In this document: piece by piece, positions 40,689 to 55,600 of the stretch | Position numbering within the stretch: position 1 is the stretch's first letter | Layout: every line of letters begins with the position of its first letter | The notes under the pieces: model-generated | The model's input: only the letters and a program-made list of their open reading frames with translations | What the model was told of the DNA's origin: nothing | Databases searched by the model: none | Program-made: the position numbers and the translations under genes | Source: Alentia gelatinosa | Lineage: Eukaryota; Annelida; Polychaeta; Phyllodocida; Polynoidae | Direction of reading: 5' to 3' | DNA length: 64,000 bases | Assembly (NCBI GenBank): GCA_950022655.1 | Contig: OX465579.1 | Coordinates: forward strand, 138,703,118 to 138,767,117

Positions 40689-43600
40689 CTAGTAGGTTGC
40701 ATGTCCGCACTCTTCTGTCTGGAGGAGTAGAAAGGTACAGCAGCCTCCAGTCTTCTCCGGTACATTAGACCTGATTAGAAAGATCCCTGCCTCGGTCAAG
40801 GTCCGCTTGGAGATTGACTGCGGAAAGCGAATGGCGTTGTGCTTCCTTTCATCGGGCCTTATGAGGTCATCAATCAGCAATGACAGCCCCCCACACTGTC
40901 ACCCCGTCGACTAGGGTCACGACACATGCCCTGATCTTTGCACGGACCCTGGGAGCGCAGCCTACCATTTATAGACCATATCACTATATTAGACAATGCC
41001 ACAGCTACGGGTAAACATATCCAGATAGTTGCCAACATGCTGTCAAAATTGGAAGAATATGTGACGATGGAATATCTTTTCTCCCTTCCCTTGTAGAGTT
41101 TCAGTTTGAAAGATAATTCAGCCGCTGAAACTATTCACGTGAAAGAAAGGTCATATCACTATATAGTACATCATGTCAGTTCTCCGTCCACCCGTCCTTT
41201 GTCAATTATTCCCGTTACTAAACCCCTTTGTGCGGACCACCCAGAACGCACGTACTGCAGGTACCGCAGCCTAGCTGAGGCTACTGTGAGAGCACCTGTC
41301 TATATTGGCCTTCAGCAACGCCCCTTTAACTTGCCCCACCTATCACCTCCCACGTGATCACCGTAACCTACAGCCTGTCTGTCACCCATCTGTTCACCTT
41401 CAACCCGCCGTCAATACCTAAAGCCAATCCTTTCACCAGCCGTATGACCTTAACCCTCACCTTCACGCTTCCAACCATCACAGTACCAGCTTCACCCTTT
41501 GATCCAGGTCTTCCACTTACATATACAAGTGGCCCACCACCTGAACCCACATGTCTAGCTTACTCCTTACTTTGGTATTCCCCACATATTTCCCCCTATG
41601 GTTCCGGAACCCAGTTCAGTAGGTATCTCTGGAAGTGTGGTTGAGATATGGGTACGCATGTAGGTAAAGGTTTTAAGACACTGGTTTGTTAAACGAACGT
41701 TGGTTAATGTCTAATCGTCTTTTATTCACCCTGGCTTTGGATTCATTCAATTTTACTTTGACAAAAAGAATGACATTTAGAATACACCGATCGCAGAAAT
41801 ATACAAAACTCCACATTGGTCCAGAATCAATAGAACAGTCACACCCTACGGCGATCCGGTATAGATAACCATCAGAAGAGATATATTCTAAACCCTCAAC
41901 ATAGATATTGAAACTCTAATTCCATTCAACGAACACGTGTTGTTGGATATTCATCAGCGGCAGGATATTGTTTTCCCAATTGCTTTTCACATGTCTTCTA
42001 TTTCCGTGTATTGCTTGGCCTATTTGACATTTAGGGCTGCTGAGAATAACTTGCCATTAAGAACGATCGTATTCGATGTAAGAGACGTAAATGGGAGATG
42101 AGTCCGTTGTAGGGAAACAGTAACAAAATGAACTATTCTTTCTGTTGGGAGTTAATTAGAAGTCGCTGAATAGTTTTGCTGTCTGCCGTGGGATTCTTTT
42201 GGGATATTCATTAAAACTCGGTGGTCTACACCATTTCACATGTAATCAAAGTGTAATGATGCATTTCATTTCAATTACAATATAACAGAAGATAAATACT
42301 AGAGTAATGCATATTCATTCAATTACCAAACACCATTTCCTATACATTACTAATTTTAATCTGCCTATTGGCCTTTGAATGTATGTGACACAATGATCCA
42401 AGACACGTGGATGAAGGTATGCTTTAAGCAATTGTACAACCCTCTTTGTAAACAATTTCCCGGCTGTATGCTCCTATCTGTGTTCATCAGATAAACGGCC
42501 ATGCGTCTCGTCCTCAATAGTAGTATATGGAAATGCCCCGACCTGTCAGGCATAAGCCCGCCCTCAAATGAAGCCACTTTCGTTCAACGAACTTGAGTTA
42601 TTGAAGCAATCTACAACATGTCTATTACCACAGCTCATTTATAACCGGCGAGGTGCTGTTTGGGGATACACCTAAAGCCATGAGACGGGCATTCACCCCT
42701 TATGGCCCTTGGTCGGTGCCGGAAGTTGGCGGTAGGGATACTGGAGTCGTTCTGGGGGTTCTGGTATGGGGAGTGATTGAAGAGGGTTGTGCCCTATGTG
42801 GCAATAGCTAGCCTCGCCAAGTAGCTATGTAAGGGATGTGGCCTATTACTGACAAAGCCTGGAACTGTGTATTGTACCTTGATACATCGAGATACTCCCC
42901 TCACTCCCTCTCATTCCTATCCCTCTCCTGCACCCACCCTTCACCCCACCCCGCTCCTCACTCCCACTTCCCCAACTATGGACACTGACGGAGTAATACT
43001 GACTAATGGGTTTCTATGGCAACCTCCAAAAAGGGTCAAGGTTGTTAATGTCAGGCTCCCTATGGGCCGAGTTGCTTTAGAAATGGAAGACGGCTTTTTC
43101 ATTTCCATTTCCTTGTTATTAACAGGTTCGTGTTTTTTAATGATAAAAGACAAATTAAGTTAACGAAATAATTCATTTTCGTGACATTTTTATCTAGAAG
43201 CCGCGGTCTAACACTATACGGGAGCTTCAAGTATAAATCTTTTGAGTGGATTTTATAAGTGCTTTGACGTATTTTATGCATATCTACTCTCTGTAGGAGA
43301 ATCTGTAGAGGACTCTCTTCGAGTTGATGAATCACGTAAGTAGTCACTTCCCATCGAGTAGTTATTGGCCAGTCTGGAGCAATGGAGTCTAACACCTCAC
43401 CCTAACAACCATTAGCAGAACCGTATCTAAACATACTACACTCCGGGCACAGCTCTTTTGGGATGTGATACAGACCTCTATTGATGAGGCCAGTCATCAT
43501 CTTTAAATATGGCTTTTAACGGAATTTTTGGCACAGATCGCAACAGTTAATATACCTCGTTGAGGTTTGGGAGAACATATTTGTTGGTGGCGTTTGCTTA

Positions 43601-46600
43601 ATTTCTAAGTATGATAACAATACGTGTGATAACAATGGCTGGCGTATGCTGCTGGCGGGGAATGTTATCGAATGTCTGAGGTAAAATACGATATATTACT
43701 GACAGCTGTAGCCAAACATAGACATATGGGTTAACAGGCCGGTGTTTAGTCGTTTGCCTAAACTGAATGAATTATCAACACCCGAGTTTCCAATTGAATG
43801 TATTCTGAGCAAAGATTGCGCAGGCGTCATTTGGACACCCACTCCTTAGGTGGTAGAACAATGTTTTAAAAATTACAACGTCCTGCTGGTACCTTATACA
43901 CGTGGTGCCTGATATTCATAGAACACCAGGACTGGTCTCTGCATGCCTAGCACCAGCCATCATAACCAAAAACTTAAAGATCTACTTGTGGCGTAAACCG
44001 TGATTGGCTAACGTGAACACAACTAACGGACACTCACGTCTCCTCTCTTATTACGTCCGCCACCAAGGGAAACCGACAGGTGGCGGCACGTGCATTTCTA
44101 ATTCTGGTTCAGGGAGGGTTATTGAACCTTGGCTTTGGAGAAAGGAAAGCTCTAAAGTCAGGGTGAGGAAGGGAATGGCTCTGTGTACGAATAGACACTA
44201 TGGGAACAGGTGGCCTGCCGCAGACCGCGGCCCATGCAAACTGAACCTAACCTGTTGGCCTACATTTACTTCTCATTTGTTAATTAATTCCGTGAAGAGG
44301 TGAGAAATCAGAAAGGGGTTCATCGAGTGATTCGTTGCCTGGCTCTAGTGACTTAGTGGTTGCCTGGCTTGGTGGCTCTTGTGGTGTGGGGGCTGGTGGT
44401 TGGTGGGGCCTAAGCACGAGACGTAGAGCTAATATGTCTGTCAGGGGTGACGGGGTGATGGGGTAGGGGTAGCAGAAGCACTACAGTGGTTTCTTGCCTC
44501 AGTATAATCACATTTAATTGCCACGATGACCATTGCAATATCCTGTATATCCCATAGGATGGTTGAGAGTGTTGGGTTATATTAAATTACCAATATTGTT
44601 TATAGAACTGGTATTTAATCTCAATGAAAGACATGTACATATACTTCTGGTAAAGTAGCTTTATTCACATTAATTTCACTACTCCTTAAATGACACCATA
44701 TTGTGACATTTGCAGACATTTATCACACATAAGCAATTTGATAGATCAACATATGCATTTATAGAAAGGCCTTTTCTCATAGTTGTGTTTTGTCTAGAAG
44801 TGGTTATTAGCCTAGTGGGCCCTATAAAATGGAAAAAAACATATTCTAGCGTATACTATTAAAAGCACTACTTTTATCAAATTTGTGTGAATATGATTAA
44901 TTTGATGAATGAAATCAAGATAGAATCCACCAGGGGGAAATGAGTTCGTCTTTGCACAAGTATGTCGTTTTTTATGGAGGACTACTGAGTTGCACCTTGT
45001 TCCAGATTGCATTGCGTCACCTTGCAACAATTTTCCCAATATACTCACACTGATACCTGATTAACCACTAACCGCTGACCCTTTTACCACTACAGAGAAG
45101 AAAATGTTGGGACTTCCGCCGTCCGTGTCTGTGACGAAGGATGAGAACGTTAATATCCCGCTGCCACTTGCCGTGAACTTCCCCGACAGTGGGCCGCTAA
45201 ACCCCCCTATTATCACCCACACTGCGGCGACACCGGCCGCGACGCCCCAGGGTTCGCCCAACGAGGCATCCACCAATAATAAAGACCTAAAAAACAACCT
45301 GTCAGTTGCCAGAGCCTTTGACTTAAGTTCACTCTCAATCGACTCCATCGATAAAAGCTCGGTAAGCCATTCGCCCTTTCTTCTTTTGATTTTTCATATA
45401 TAAATGTCTTTGACTGTAAGAATTCAGCATCAGGATGTTCTGTGAGGGTTAAGTCTCATAGGGAAAGCCCTTCCGAGACAGCGTGGATAGGCCTTTGGGG
45501 GGTTTATTAGATTAACGTCACTCAGACGTTGCACTTCCATTTGCCTCTCCATTTTGGCCGACAATACGTAGCAGCCGTGCCTAGGTATCTTCCATGGAGA
45601 GAACCTACCGAAGATTCTGTGTGTATGTGTTTATTTGACATTGGTGAAAACAGTAAACTAAGCTAAACTTGTGGGAGAATACGGGATATTCTCAAAGATA
45701 ACACGTGTTGCACATGCATTACTAATAATTACACATTTAGCATGTTTCCCATGTTTGACATGAATATTTCAGACTACGTTGAGCGTGAGAAGCTCCCCCA
45801 AGCTGTCCCCACGGAAGGACAGCATGAGGGGGCAGAGAGGCTGGCTCGGCATCCTTAAGAACAGGGAGGACAATAAGAGTCTGGTAGATAGTCAGTCCGA
45901 CAGCGGGGATGACTGTGAAGGGGATGCTACCAACAACAACAAAGCCCAACCACGTCGCAGCTCGACAAATAACTACAGGTATGTATCCTACCATCCCCAA
46001 CTACCGATCTTAATCTATTACCATCTTGTAATCTAGTAATTAATATGGCGTGTATTCATATTCTCGTCGCCTGGGCTTTGGGGGTTAATGGTGTATGGAA
46101 GTAGCAAATCATTCAATCATAGACCTTTTAAATATTGATTAACCCTTATTAGGAAGATATTTCATTTTGTAATGTAGGGAAGAGATATTAGATGATTTCC
46201 AGAATGTGTTGGTTTCCCTCTTAATGTTCATAGATGTTTACCTGCAAATATTTTAATATCATTTCCCTGATTGAAGTAATCACCAATATGTAGCATTAGC
46301 TCTGTTTTACATTTGTCAGCTCTTTTGAGCTAACATTTAATTGATCTTGTTTGTGGAGGATCTTGTCTTAATCTCTCTCGTTACTGACCCTAACATGTCT
46401 CTTACTACTCATATAAAATTATCACTGCCTGGACATGACCTTGGGTTCACATCTAAGGTCCTATTCTTCTATTTTTAGCACGACAAACCCTTCCAAAATA
46501 ATAACTCGAGTACATGATAACATTCCCATCGTCACAGGAATGGCAAATACCCAAATATGTCCATCTGACAAATTTGGTATAAAAACGATCTCTCACCAAG

Positions 46601-49600
46601 CTTTTCTTTACACAAGAAAAAGAATAACATTAAATACATTTCGCTGGACTGTAACCCAGTAGGCTGACTTAGCTGAATATATTTAGACATACATAGAACA
46701 ATAAATGAGTAGCTATTCTTTGTTCATAAATCCCCAGCCCAATGCCTTGATCAAATACGTATCTAATCATTTAGTTTCTTTGGGTTCATTTTCATTTAAT
46801 GTGTATATGTTATTTAGTACACTTCTGTTGGATATATATAGGTTATTTTTTTATGTTTATTGAATTTAGTTTACCTCAGTTTCACAAATCTTGTCCCCGT
46901 TTCCCGTTGATTTTAGTTTTTTAGACATGTCTATCAGCATAGTGGGGGTGATCTACACTTGTAGCTGGTTTCTGTCACGTAGTAGCCATACAATATAACG
47001 CACTGATCGCTCTTCTGATGATTAGTTGGGAACCGTACATCTGTCTAATTACACCGCTGTTACCTGACTAGAATAACGTGCTAGAATATCGATGTACGCG
47101 CTGTGGACTCACAAATTAGTGCGCTCTATATATATGACGCCGCCTAGTCGTGGGATCAGACATAACGTAAAGTAGTCCGACTCTATAGCAGGCTCGCTGA
47201 TTGAAGTTCTCTCAGATTAATACGCAAGTCCTAAAAGCTTGTCTGACGAATGGAAAACCGTTGCTAGGGTAGCAAACATCATATTACAGATATAGACCGA
47301 ATCCCTCTCGGCCAGATGTATCATCACTGGTCCGGCCGGCAAGAATTGCCGTCAGACACGTCATTATTATCCAAACCTAATTATACATGATATCAAGGAG
47401 CCAGTGTTATTTAAAGGTTCATTAGTTTCAATATTTTCACTGAAATTCCTCAGCAACAGAAGAGGAATGCAGTTTACATCGTAGTCTAAACACTTTGGCT
47501 TCAATTTATTTCCGATTCGACTCGCAGCAAAGGTTTTCCATCCGTTTCCCTATGATGTTATCAGCAGTTAATACTCATCAAGGCCTCTATGTGCTTTCTC
47601 TCTCTCCCACTCTAGCTACTCTGTTACCTATATTTTCAGGTACGCATTTTGCTTGACTATTTTGCCATGACATGTTACTCTCTAAGTCTTGGCTGATGTA
47701 CTTATTAAGTATACACCACCAATTCTTCCCGAGACTTGACAATGTGATCCTCTGACCAGTACTGGACTCTGGAGGCGTCTCCTCCAATGTTATCCCACCT
47801 TTCTTCAGGCGGTCACCATTCCACCTGACACCTCCAATATTAGACACCACACCACTTTCTCCCGCATCTCAGTTCACTACAACCACCACACAATCACAAT
47901 GCTTGCAGATAATAATACCACACCTTTACATTACCTTTGACACATACCCTCGACCCTACACCCAAAGGTACCACCACAATTACCATTACCACCACCAGGT
48001 ATAAACAAGCGTGTCCCTGCGGACCTCAAACCTATATATTTTTTTCTCACTCTTTATTTTTTAGCCTTGATATATCACCAGTGATTCTCTCTTTTTTGAC
48101 AGTTTGCCACACCCAGTGCAGGCCGCCCGCTATATGGTCCTAGAGGTTCCCACCAGCATACAAGAATCATACAAATACTCATTAATTTACACTAGCCGAC
48201 CAGTGACTCCCCTTAGCCCTCCTCCGCATAGGTAGACTCAATGTTTTACTGGTTTTATACCTTGTTCTCTATCTATACTCCTCATCCTTTGTGTACTGTG
48301 TGAATTTCGCCTTTGATTTTTTTGGATATGAATATGCATGACCCGAACGGTGATTGGTTGATATTTGGCCTGGTGATTCTGATTGGCTAAATAGTGGGTT
48401 TCCTGATTGGCTGTTTAGTTGAAATTCTTACCGAACGAATATTTATTTTTTTCGTTTAATTTGAAAGCAGATGTGACGGTGGCTCGTTTTTTTAACATTT
48501 AGATGATTGATCATAGCGTGGAGTTGGATGGCCTTTGATATTTTTCTTTATGTTGTTTACAGTCTTGGTGATTTTACTTGCGTTTTACGCATCAGCGCCA
48601 ATCTGGAAGTATACCATTTGCATTTGATTAAAAACTTTATAAAAAACAAATAATAAAAAATATATTGCACAGCGATTATTTACATATATTTGGTTTCTAG
48701 TCTCCCATGGGGGCATATTGCGTAGACATATCCCTCAATGTTGTGCGAATTACTTCAGAGGTATTCGCATATTGAACTTGTCCTTCATAATACCCAGAAG
48801 CAACCTCATCTTCAGAAGTTCTGTGTATATTCTTCCAATAGATAGGACTAAGGTACCTGGTTCTCGCTACAACAGAGAGTTACGATATTTCTTTCCCTAG
48901 GTGGGTCTCCCCATCTCCCTCCTAACACATGACAAGCACACACTCCACAACACCAAAGTTTCCTTCCCTCATGAACCAAAAAGACAAATGCTTATATCCA
49001 GTTCCCCTGCCCCACCCTTTTTGACTCAAGCATGATTTGTATGATATTAAAACCATTCCTCTTCGAGATCTTCATGAGTATAAGACATAGTTTTCACTAC
49101 AAACGCTAGCAGTGAATGATTGTAGAACTCTAGTGCTTTTAGCGATTCCGGAGGAACATTAAGTAAAACGTACTAACTAGCTTAAAATATTCAAATATAT
49201 CTATATTCGTTTCATTTTGTTTTGTTTTCATGTTCTAATGATTGATATTGAACAATGTCCTGTCTTGTATAGAGCTTCCATTTCCAAATGCAGTTCAATT
49301 ATATATTTGCAAAGAGGTAGTTGGCATTAATTAACAACGATGTTGATTTAACCTTTTAACAAGTGTATCCCTTTTTAGACTGATATCAAAATGTCATGAA
49401 TAAGCCACGCTGATGTGAGACTGCGTTGACGAATGATGTGTATCTAATTTGCAAGTTACAATCCCTAACCGAAATCACGGGAGTTCAATTCTTCAGATGT
49501 TTATTCGAAAATTCTTTTGCAACACGGATTGCTCGTTCTAAGGAATGATCTTCAACCTCAGATTTTCAACCGGAATTTATATGAATTCCGACATGTGATT

Positions 49601-52600
49601 TGTATACTGGAAGTTCTTCTTGTTGTGTACATGTGTTTTACACTGTTTGAGCAGCAAAGTTGTAAATATGTATCACAATGGTAGACTATGGACCCAAAAC
49701 ACCACATTTGATTTACAGTCAAGAGAGCTTACCCTCCTATCCTATCCCCTAATCATGTCCTATTATTCAGACCTAACTTTGAAAGCATGCCCTACTAATC
49801 ATTCCACTGTGAGACGTTACTGGTTGATCAATGCATGGCATGGAAAATTTGCATTTGAACAACCTCATCATTTTTGCTAGTGACTTACGACCAAGGTTGC
49901 TATGTTATGAAAGCTCATGCATCAGATTATCATCATATTTCATCAACCTAATTATTCGTTTACAATAAAAGTTATCTGTGTGTTATGAGCATGTTTCCAT
50001 AATCTCTAGATGTCAGATATCATTTGAGATGCTCCTTTTTGTGACTCATGCTTCCCCATAAATAACCAAGAAGAGAAGGTGTTAGCTACACCACCTATTA
50101 AGAACTTAACAATTCTGCAGTAGAAGACGAATTAGAAGATCTTCTACAAAAAACGTTCTTCTCCCATTGCCATGACTATAGACTGTGTTCCTTTAAGAAG
50201 CATGTGGCATGAAAGCTGCATGGACTGCCGTAATGCGACTTGGTCCTTTGTAAACCTTTAAAATCGCATTGAATAGCAGCGAATTATTTTTCCAAAGTGT
50301 GCTGATGAACTCCAATGTTTCAATATGTATACCAACCAACTATTTCAGCGACTGCAACGGGCACGCTCCACTCAATAATCAGAGAACACTGAGTCCACAG
50401 AACTCCATCAAGAGCTACCACACCCTTAGCCCCAGGAACTCCATTAAGAGCCATCAGAGCCTGAGCAGACAGAACTCGTTGAGTAGCCGTGGTTGTAGTC
50501 GGCAAAACTCGTTCAGTCTCAGTCGTCAGAACTCCATCAACAGCCATCGCACTCTCAGCCCGCAGAACTCCATCGGTAGCGGCGCTCCCAAGGACGAGTA
50601 CAAGCCAAACAACCTGACCGGCACTCCCGATGCCAAGAATCCTGAAGAAGTTGAGAAAGAGGAAGGCGCGGATCAGGACGACGACAGGGTACGTGCCTTC
50701 TGCTTTATTACCCACCTATTACGGAGTCTCCATAGGAAATGTATAGGACAACTGGAAACAGCTACCCGGAGATTCTGACATATCAGAATCTCCTGCAGGA
50801 GATTCCGGAAAAATAGTCCGATCCATAATAAGGTTGAATCATCATGTACTTCGAAATAAGTTTCTTGAATGTTCATTCAATGCTTATTATTTATAATCAG
50901 TCATAATAATCTCATTCACCATCAGAAATCACTGTCATAACACACTTTGCATGCTAAAATCACAGGTTAATGGCGAACTATATTATTGGTGTAATACACC
51001 GAATTACTGCCATACGTGACAGTGCTGTGGTGTCTGGAACTAAATGGCTTACCGAAACTGTTTAATTGCAATAGATTTGTTATTAATCTTGTAGGTGGGT
51101 TATAAATACAATAACGACTGGTTTTTTATACGAATGACCGTAATCTCCTCGTAGTTGACGACGTAATATCCTCGCTAATCGCTCGAATGTTATTACCCGT
51201 CAACTACTCGGAGATAACGGCCACTCGTACACAAAACCAATCATTATTGTGTATTTCACAATAGCATTCCTGCTGGTTTCTTCTAGCGCTCTGAATAAGT
51301 ATATGTTCTCTATCGGCCACTTACTTACCCATGATCAGGTATTTGGATTTAACCCAGAAAGGTGGATTTCCTTTATCAAATTTGCCCTTTGATTTTGGAA
51401 TGATAAAAATATATTCCACATCTATGCAATGTATCCTTTCATTTCCAGGGGATTACAGAACTTTCAGCTATGTATCTTTATCAATTCCTATGGACTTGAC
51501 ATAATGATTAAGAAACTGACCGGTTTGGTTTTTTTTTATTACCTTGTACATAATAGTGTCAAGCATCAAACGGCATAGCTTTTTTAAATGAAATAAATTG
51601 CACCAATACATAACTCATGCTTATTATATAGGCCTATATCCATGTCGCTAGACTAATAGCAATCTATATGTATTTCACATCTGTCATTAAGCTAATAGTT
51701 TTGAGTTTGTATCATATATCGCTTCTCAATGAGTAACTGGTGCATTTTGTTTGTCTCTTTCAGCAATGCCCTTGTAAGTTCTTCCCTGAGCCTACAGGAT
51801 GCTTCTACCGTCGCCGTCACTATCCACTGTACATCATTCCCCCTGACAGTTTAGTTAGGCGAAAGTGTCGCTACCTCATAGAACAGAAATGGTTCGATTA
51901 TACAGTTCTCTTTTTCATCGCTCTAAACTGCATTACACTTGCCATGGAGAGACCGGATATTCCGAAGGGGAGCATAGTGAGTACTCTAAAAACCTATCCT
52001 CATCTTAAGTAAGGATTTTACACTCCTGTATATTTAGCTTCTAATCGGTACTCTTTGCAGGTGTTACAGAACACATATCCCTTTAATGAATCCTCATATA
52101 TTCAAGAATAGAAAACCAACTGAATGAGGCAGATCTTTCTAGAAAATCCGTTATTACCTCGTTATATCATTAATACATAAAATAGGCTTTATCTAATGTA
52201 CATTCAGTGTGATATTGGAAGTCAACTAGGGCTGTCCTATTATAGACAGAAAACAGTAAGTTATAAAACCTATATTTTCCTTGTATTTCAGGAGAGAAAA
52301 TTTCTAACGGTTTCAAATTACATGTTCACACTCATCTTCGCATTTGAAATGGCGGTTAAAGTGAGTATATTTTTGTCTCCATTCACTGATTCTACACATG
52401 TTTATTTCCCAACCATTTTACATGTATAACCTCAGTTTACTTGTAAACTTTGACATGTGACGTTAAAACTGAATTATCATAAACCCACAAGATGGCACAT
52501 TCCCTTACTGAGTGATCCCGATCATAAGCTATTACCTTAGAACTGAAAATTCCTTTATCAAGTTCAACCCATTGGAATTGGACTCTCCATCTTGTTTCAC

Positions 52601-55600
52601 TGCATTTATATACCCGTCTTTAGCTTATCTCAAGTGGTAAATGATCACCGAATTACGTATACCGGTTACATAAACTGTAATAGCTCGATTATTGTCTGAT
52701 AATGAATAAATATCGTCATTTTGTGTCCATTTAGTGCACATTTATATCACTAGATCACCTTCTAAAGTTCTGTTGATTATTAATATATTGATAAATTACC
52801 CTCATAATGAATTGCTGAACGGGATAGTGCGTACTTGACCCAGTGACCTGGTTAATTAACCCTCTCTTCACCTGGTGCCAGGTCATCGCCGCAGGCTTCA
52901 TTCTAGGACGCCATACGTACCTAAAAAGTGGTTGGAATGTCATGGACGGGTTCCTCGTCTTCATTTCCATCATCGACATCTGTATATCTCTCACAGCGTC
53001 CAGTAGCCCCCGTATCTTTGGGATACTTCGTGTCTTCCGTTTACTCCGGACACTCAGACCTCTGCGGTACGTTGCCACTCAGATTTCCTTCCTGGATATC
53101 GAACCCTATAACCTCTAGAGATATAGTTCAATCTAGATGGTGTGTCCGGTTTCATAAGAACTAGATATTAGACTTCGTTTTGTCTGTTCTTGCTTGCACT
53201 GTTGGTGCCGCTTTTCATATCTGTCTAACACTTTTGTCACGAAACAGGTCCATGATGTGTAGATTTGTCTAATTCTTATGTTTGGGGTCTGTCTTTTCTT
53301 AAGGGCAGCTACTGGTGTTGTCACGAAACTAGACAACCCCAATGTCTGTAAGGTGTCACAGACATGTCACGAAACTAGTGAAACAGGTCCCAGATGTGCT
53401 AACACTGGGCTCCAACACTAAACCCTTCCTCACAGAAAAAGGCATTTGCTCAAATTTCATCATCAAATGTATGGGGCGAATTCCTAAAACAATGGAATTT
53501 CTGCAAAAGACTGCTACATACAGTGACTATATTTGATATATGAAAGCATTGACCTTACGAATGTGTTTCTTAACCCTCGTCCTATGTGTCCTTTGTACGC
53601 CATTATTTTCCAATAATCTATCTTTTAAACAGTTAAATGATTATATCTATTGGTTATTTTTACCTCCCACTTCAATGATACAAGGAAGTAAACATTAAGT
53701 ATTATTTGTCTTACAGAGTGATTAGTCGGGCGCCTGGCTTGAAGCTAGTCGTTCAGACTCTTCTCTCGTCACTCCGGCCCATTGGCAACATCGTTCTTAT
53801 CTGTTGCACATTCTTCATCATCTTTGGGATTCTTGGTGTCCAAGTGAGTTTACATTTTAACGTTGGCTGATATATATTGTGGAGCGAGGCAAATCGTTCT
53901 TTTGTACCCTGTTAAAAGTAGCCATGCTTAGTAGAATATAGATACTGACTCTAGCTTGTTTTCTGTAATAAGGGGAGCAAATTGTTGCATAGAATATTAT
54001 CACATTTGTGGATATATCTGGGATAACATGATTTAGTGAATATATTAATACAGTGGGGGGGGGGGGGGGGCAGAACATGGTGTTCCAATGCTAATTCAAT
54101 GTTTCCAAGACAAGTTATTACATTTTCTTAATCAAGGCAAATATGCGCTTCGGGTATTGTTGTTGGACATTCATCACAGCAATTCTTTATTAGTGGATTG
54201 CTGAACCCACATAGAATGAGAAATCTGCAAGGTACCTGCAGATACCATCCATGAAAAATGATTGATAGTGTACTTTACAGAGTTGTCACGATTAAGGCCC
54301 GGCGTCCACCTACTACGATGGAAATTTAGACCTACCGATATGGCTCCGATACAAAAAGTCAATATCGGAGACATATCGGGAAGGTGCAAAATCGTAGACA
54401 TATGTCTAGACATGCCAATCCACCATGCATTGTATGGGTTTTTTTATCGGTGTCTGATCGCAGAAACGTGGTCAACTACCCCGATACTAGGTGACCTTCC
54501 GACGCGATTTTGATTTTGTATCGGGAGGTGCATCGTAGACCATAGCGGAGCCGTAGTAGGTGAACGCCGGGCCTAACACTAATTGGTAAAAGAAATAATT
54601 GCCACTACCAGTATCAATACAATTTGCAAATTGTAATGTATCAAAAGTTATTCGGTAATTATCATAAGAGAATCTGTTTTTCATTTTAATTTTGCACACT
54701 GTGATTGGATCCATACGGAAATGCATGTTCATTCTCGTATAGTCATTGTTATTTGGATAAAGATAAAATATGGGACACTTTTGCCAGCTGCTTTAGCATT
54801 GATCCATCTTGCTTGATTTATAGGTCGAAATATGTAATGTTGTTGACTCCTTCATCAGATAGGAGGCAAATTAGAGTTTGATGTTTTCTTAAATCCTTGC
54901 GTTTCCTGCGGGCCTGGCTTCATTAGGCTGATACCCTCTAATGGTGATTAAAAGACTGCAGGGAAACCAAAATAATCTTTGGCATTAACCTGGTTATCTC
55001 TCTTCCTAATTAGAATCTCAGTTGTGTTTTTCATCAGAGAAGCATCCGTTTCTAGTAGATGCTAGAGCCAATACCTACATTAATTAAATGTTTTCGATTC
55101 CATCTTGCAGTTGTTTAAAGGAACATTTTACTACTGTGAAGGGCCAGATGTCCACGACGTGAAAAATAAGACAGACTGTATCAACAAGGGCCCACCATTC
55201 CGTTGGGTTAACCGAAAATATAATTTTGATAACTTAGGTCAGGTGAGTTGAACACAACTGCGTATATCACTCGTATTAAGGAAACATCAGTTGTATGCTT
55301 ATTTATAAAAATCGGATGATACATACATCTGCCTAAAATGTTTTGATCAATTCATTATCCACATAATATCGATCTTCCATTTGGTGACTATGCAATTACC
55401 TCCATTCGCTGCGCTTCACAATAACGTTTTACAATATCAATTATATCTAACGTCGTCTTTACGTGAAAAACATTGTATTTTTATATCATGCAGAATCGTA
55501 ACCAGTCTATGATTTTCAATGCCCAACTTTCTTTTCTCCTAGGCACTTATGGCTCTATTTGTACTAGCATCAAAAGATGGCTGGGTGAATATCATGTATA

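Larger units (their letters stand above)
50689..51763 (+). other. Intron between the II-III linker and domain III S1
   Basis: 1,075 bp. Contains a compact cluster of inverted GAGATTC motifs (50766-50808) and a fold-back element (51105-51255). Acceptor TTGTCTCTTTCAG. Confidence 0.8.

Noticed and set aside
41097..41149. Possible II-III linker exon after a strong TTCCCTTGTAG acceptor
   Set aside because: In the phase left by the exon ending at 38724 (or 43335) it reads only six codons to TAA, and the donor (AAAG|GTCATA) is poor.
46479..46576. Possible exon after CTATTTTTAG in the II-III linker
   Set aside because: The entry phase fits, but the only reasonable donor (TTTG|GTATAA) leaves phase 1 while the next exon needs phase 2.
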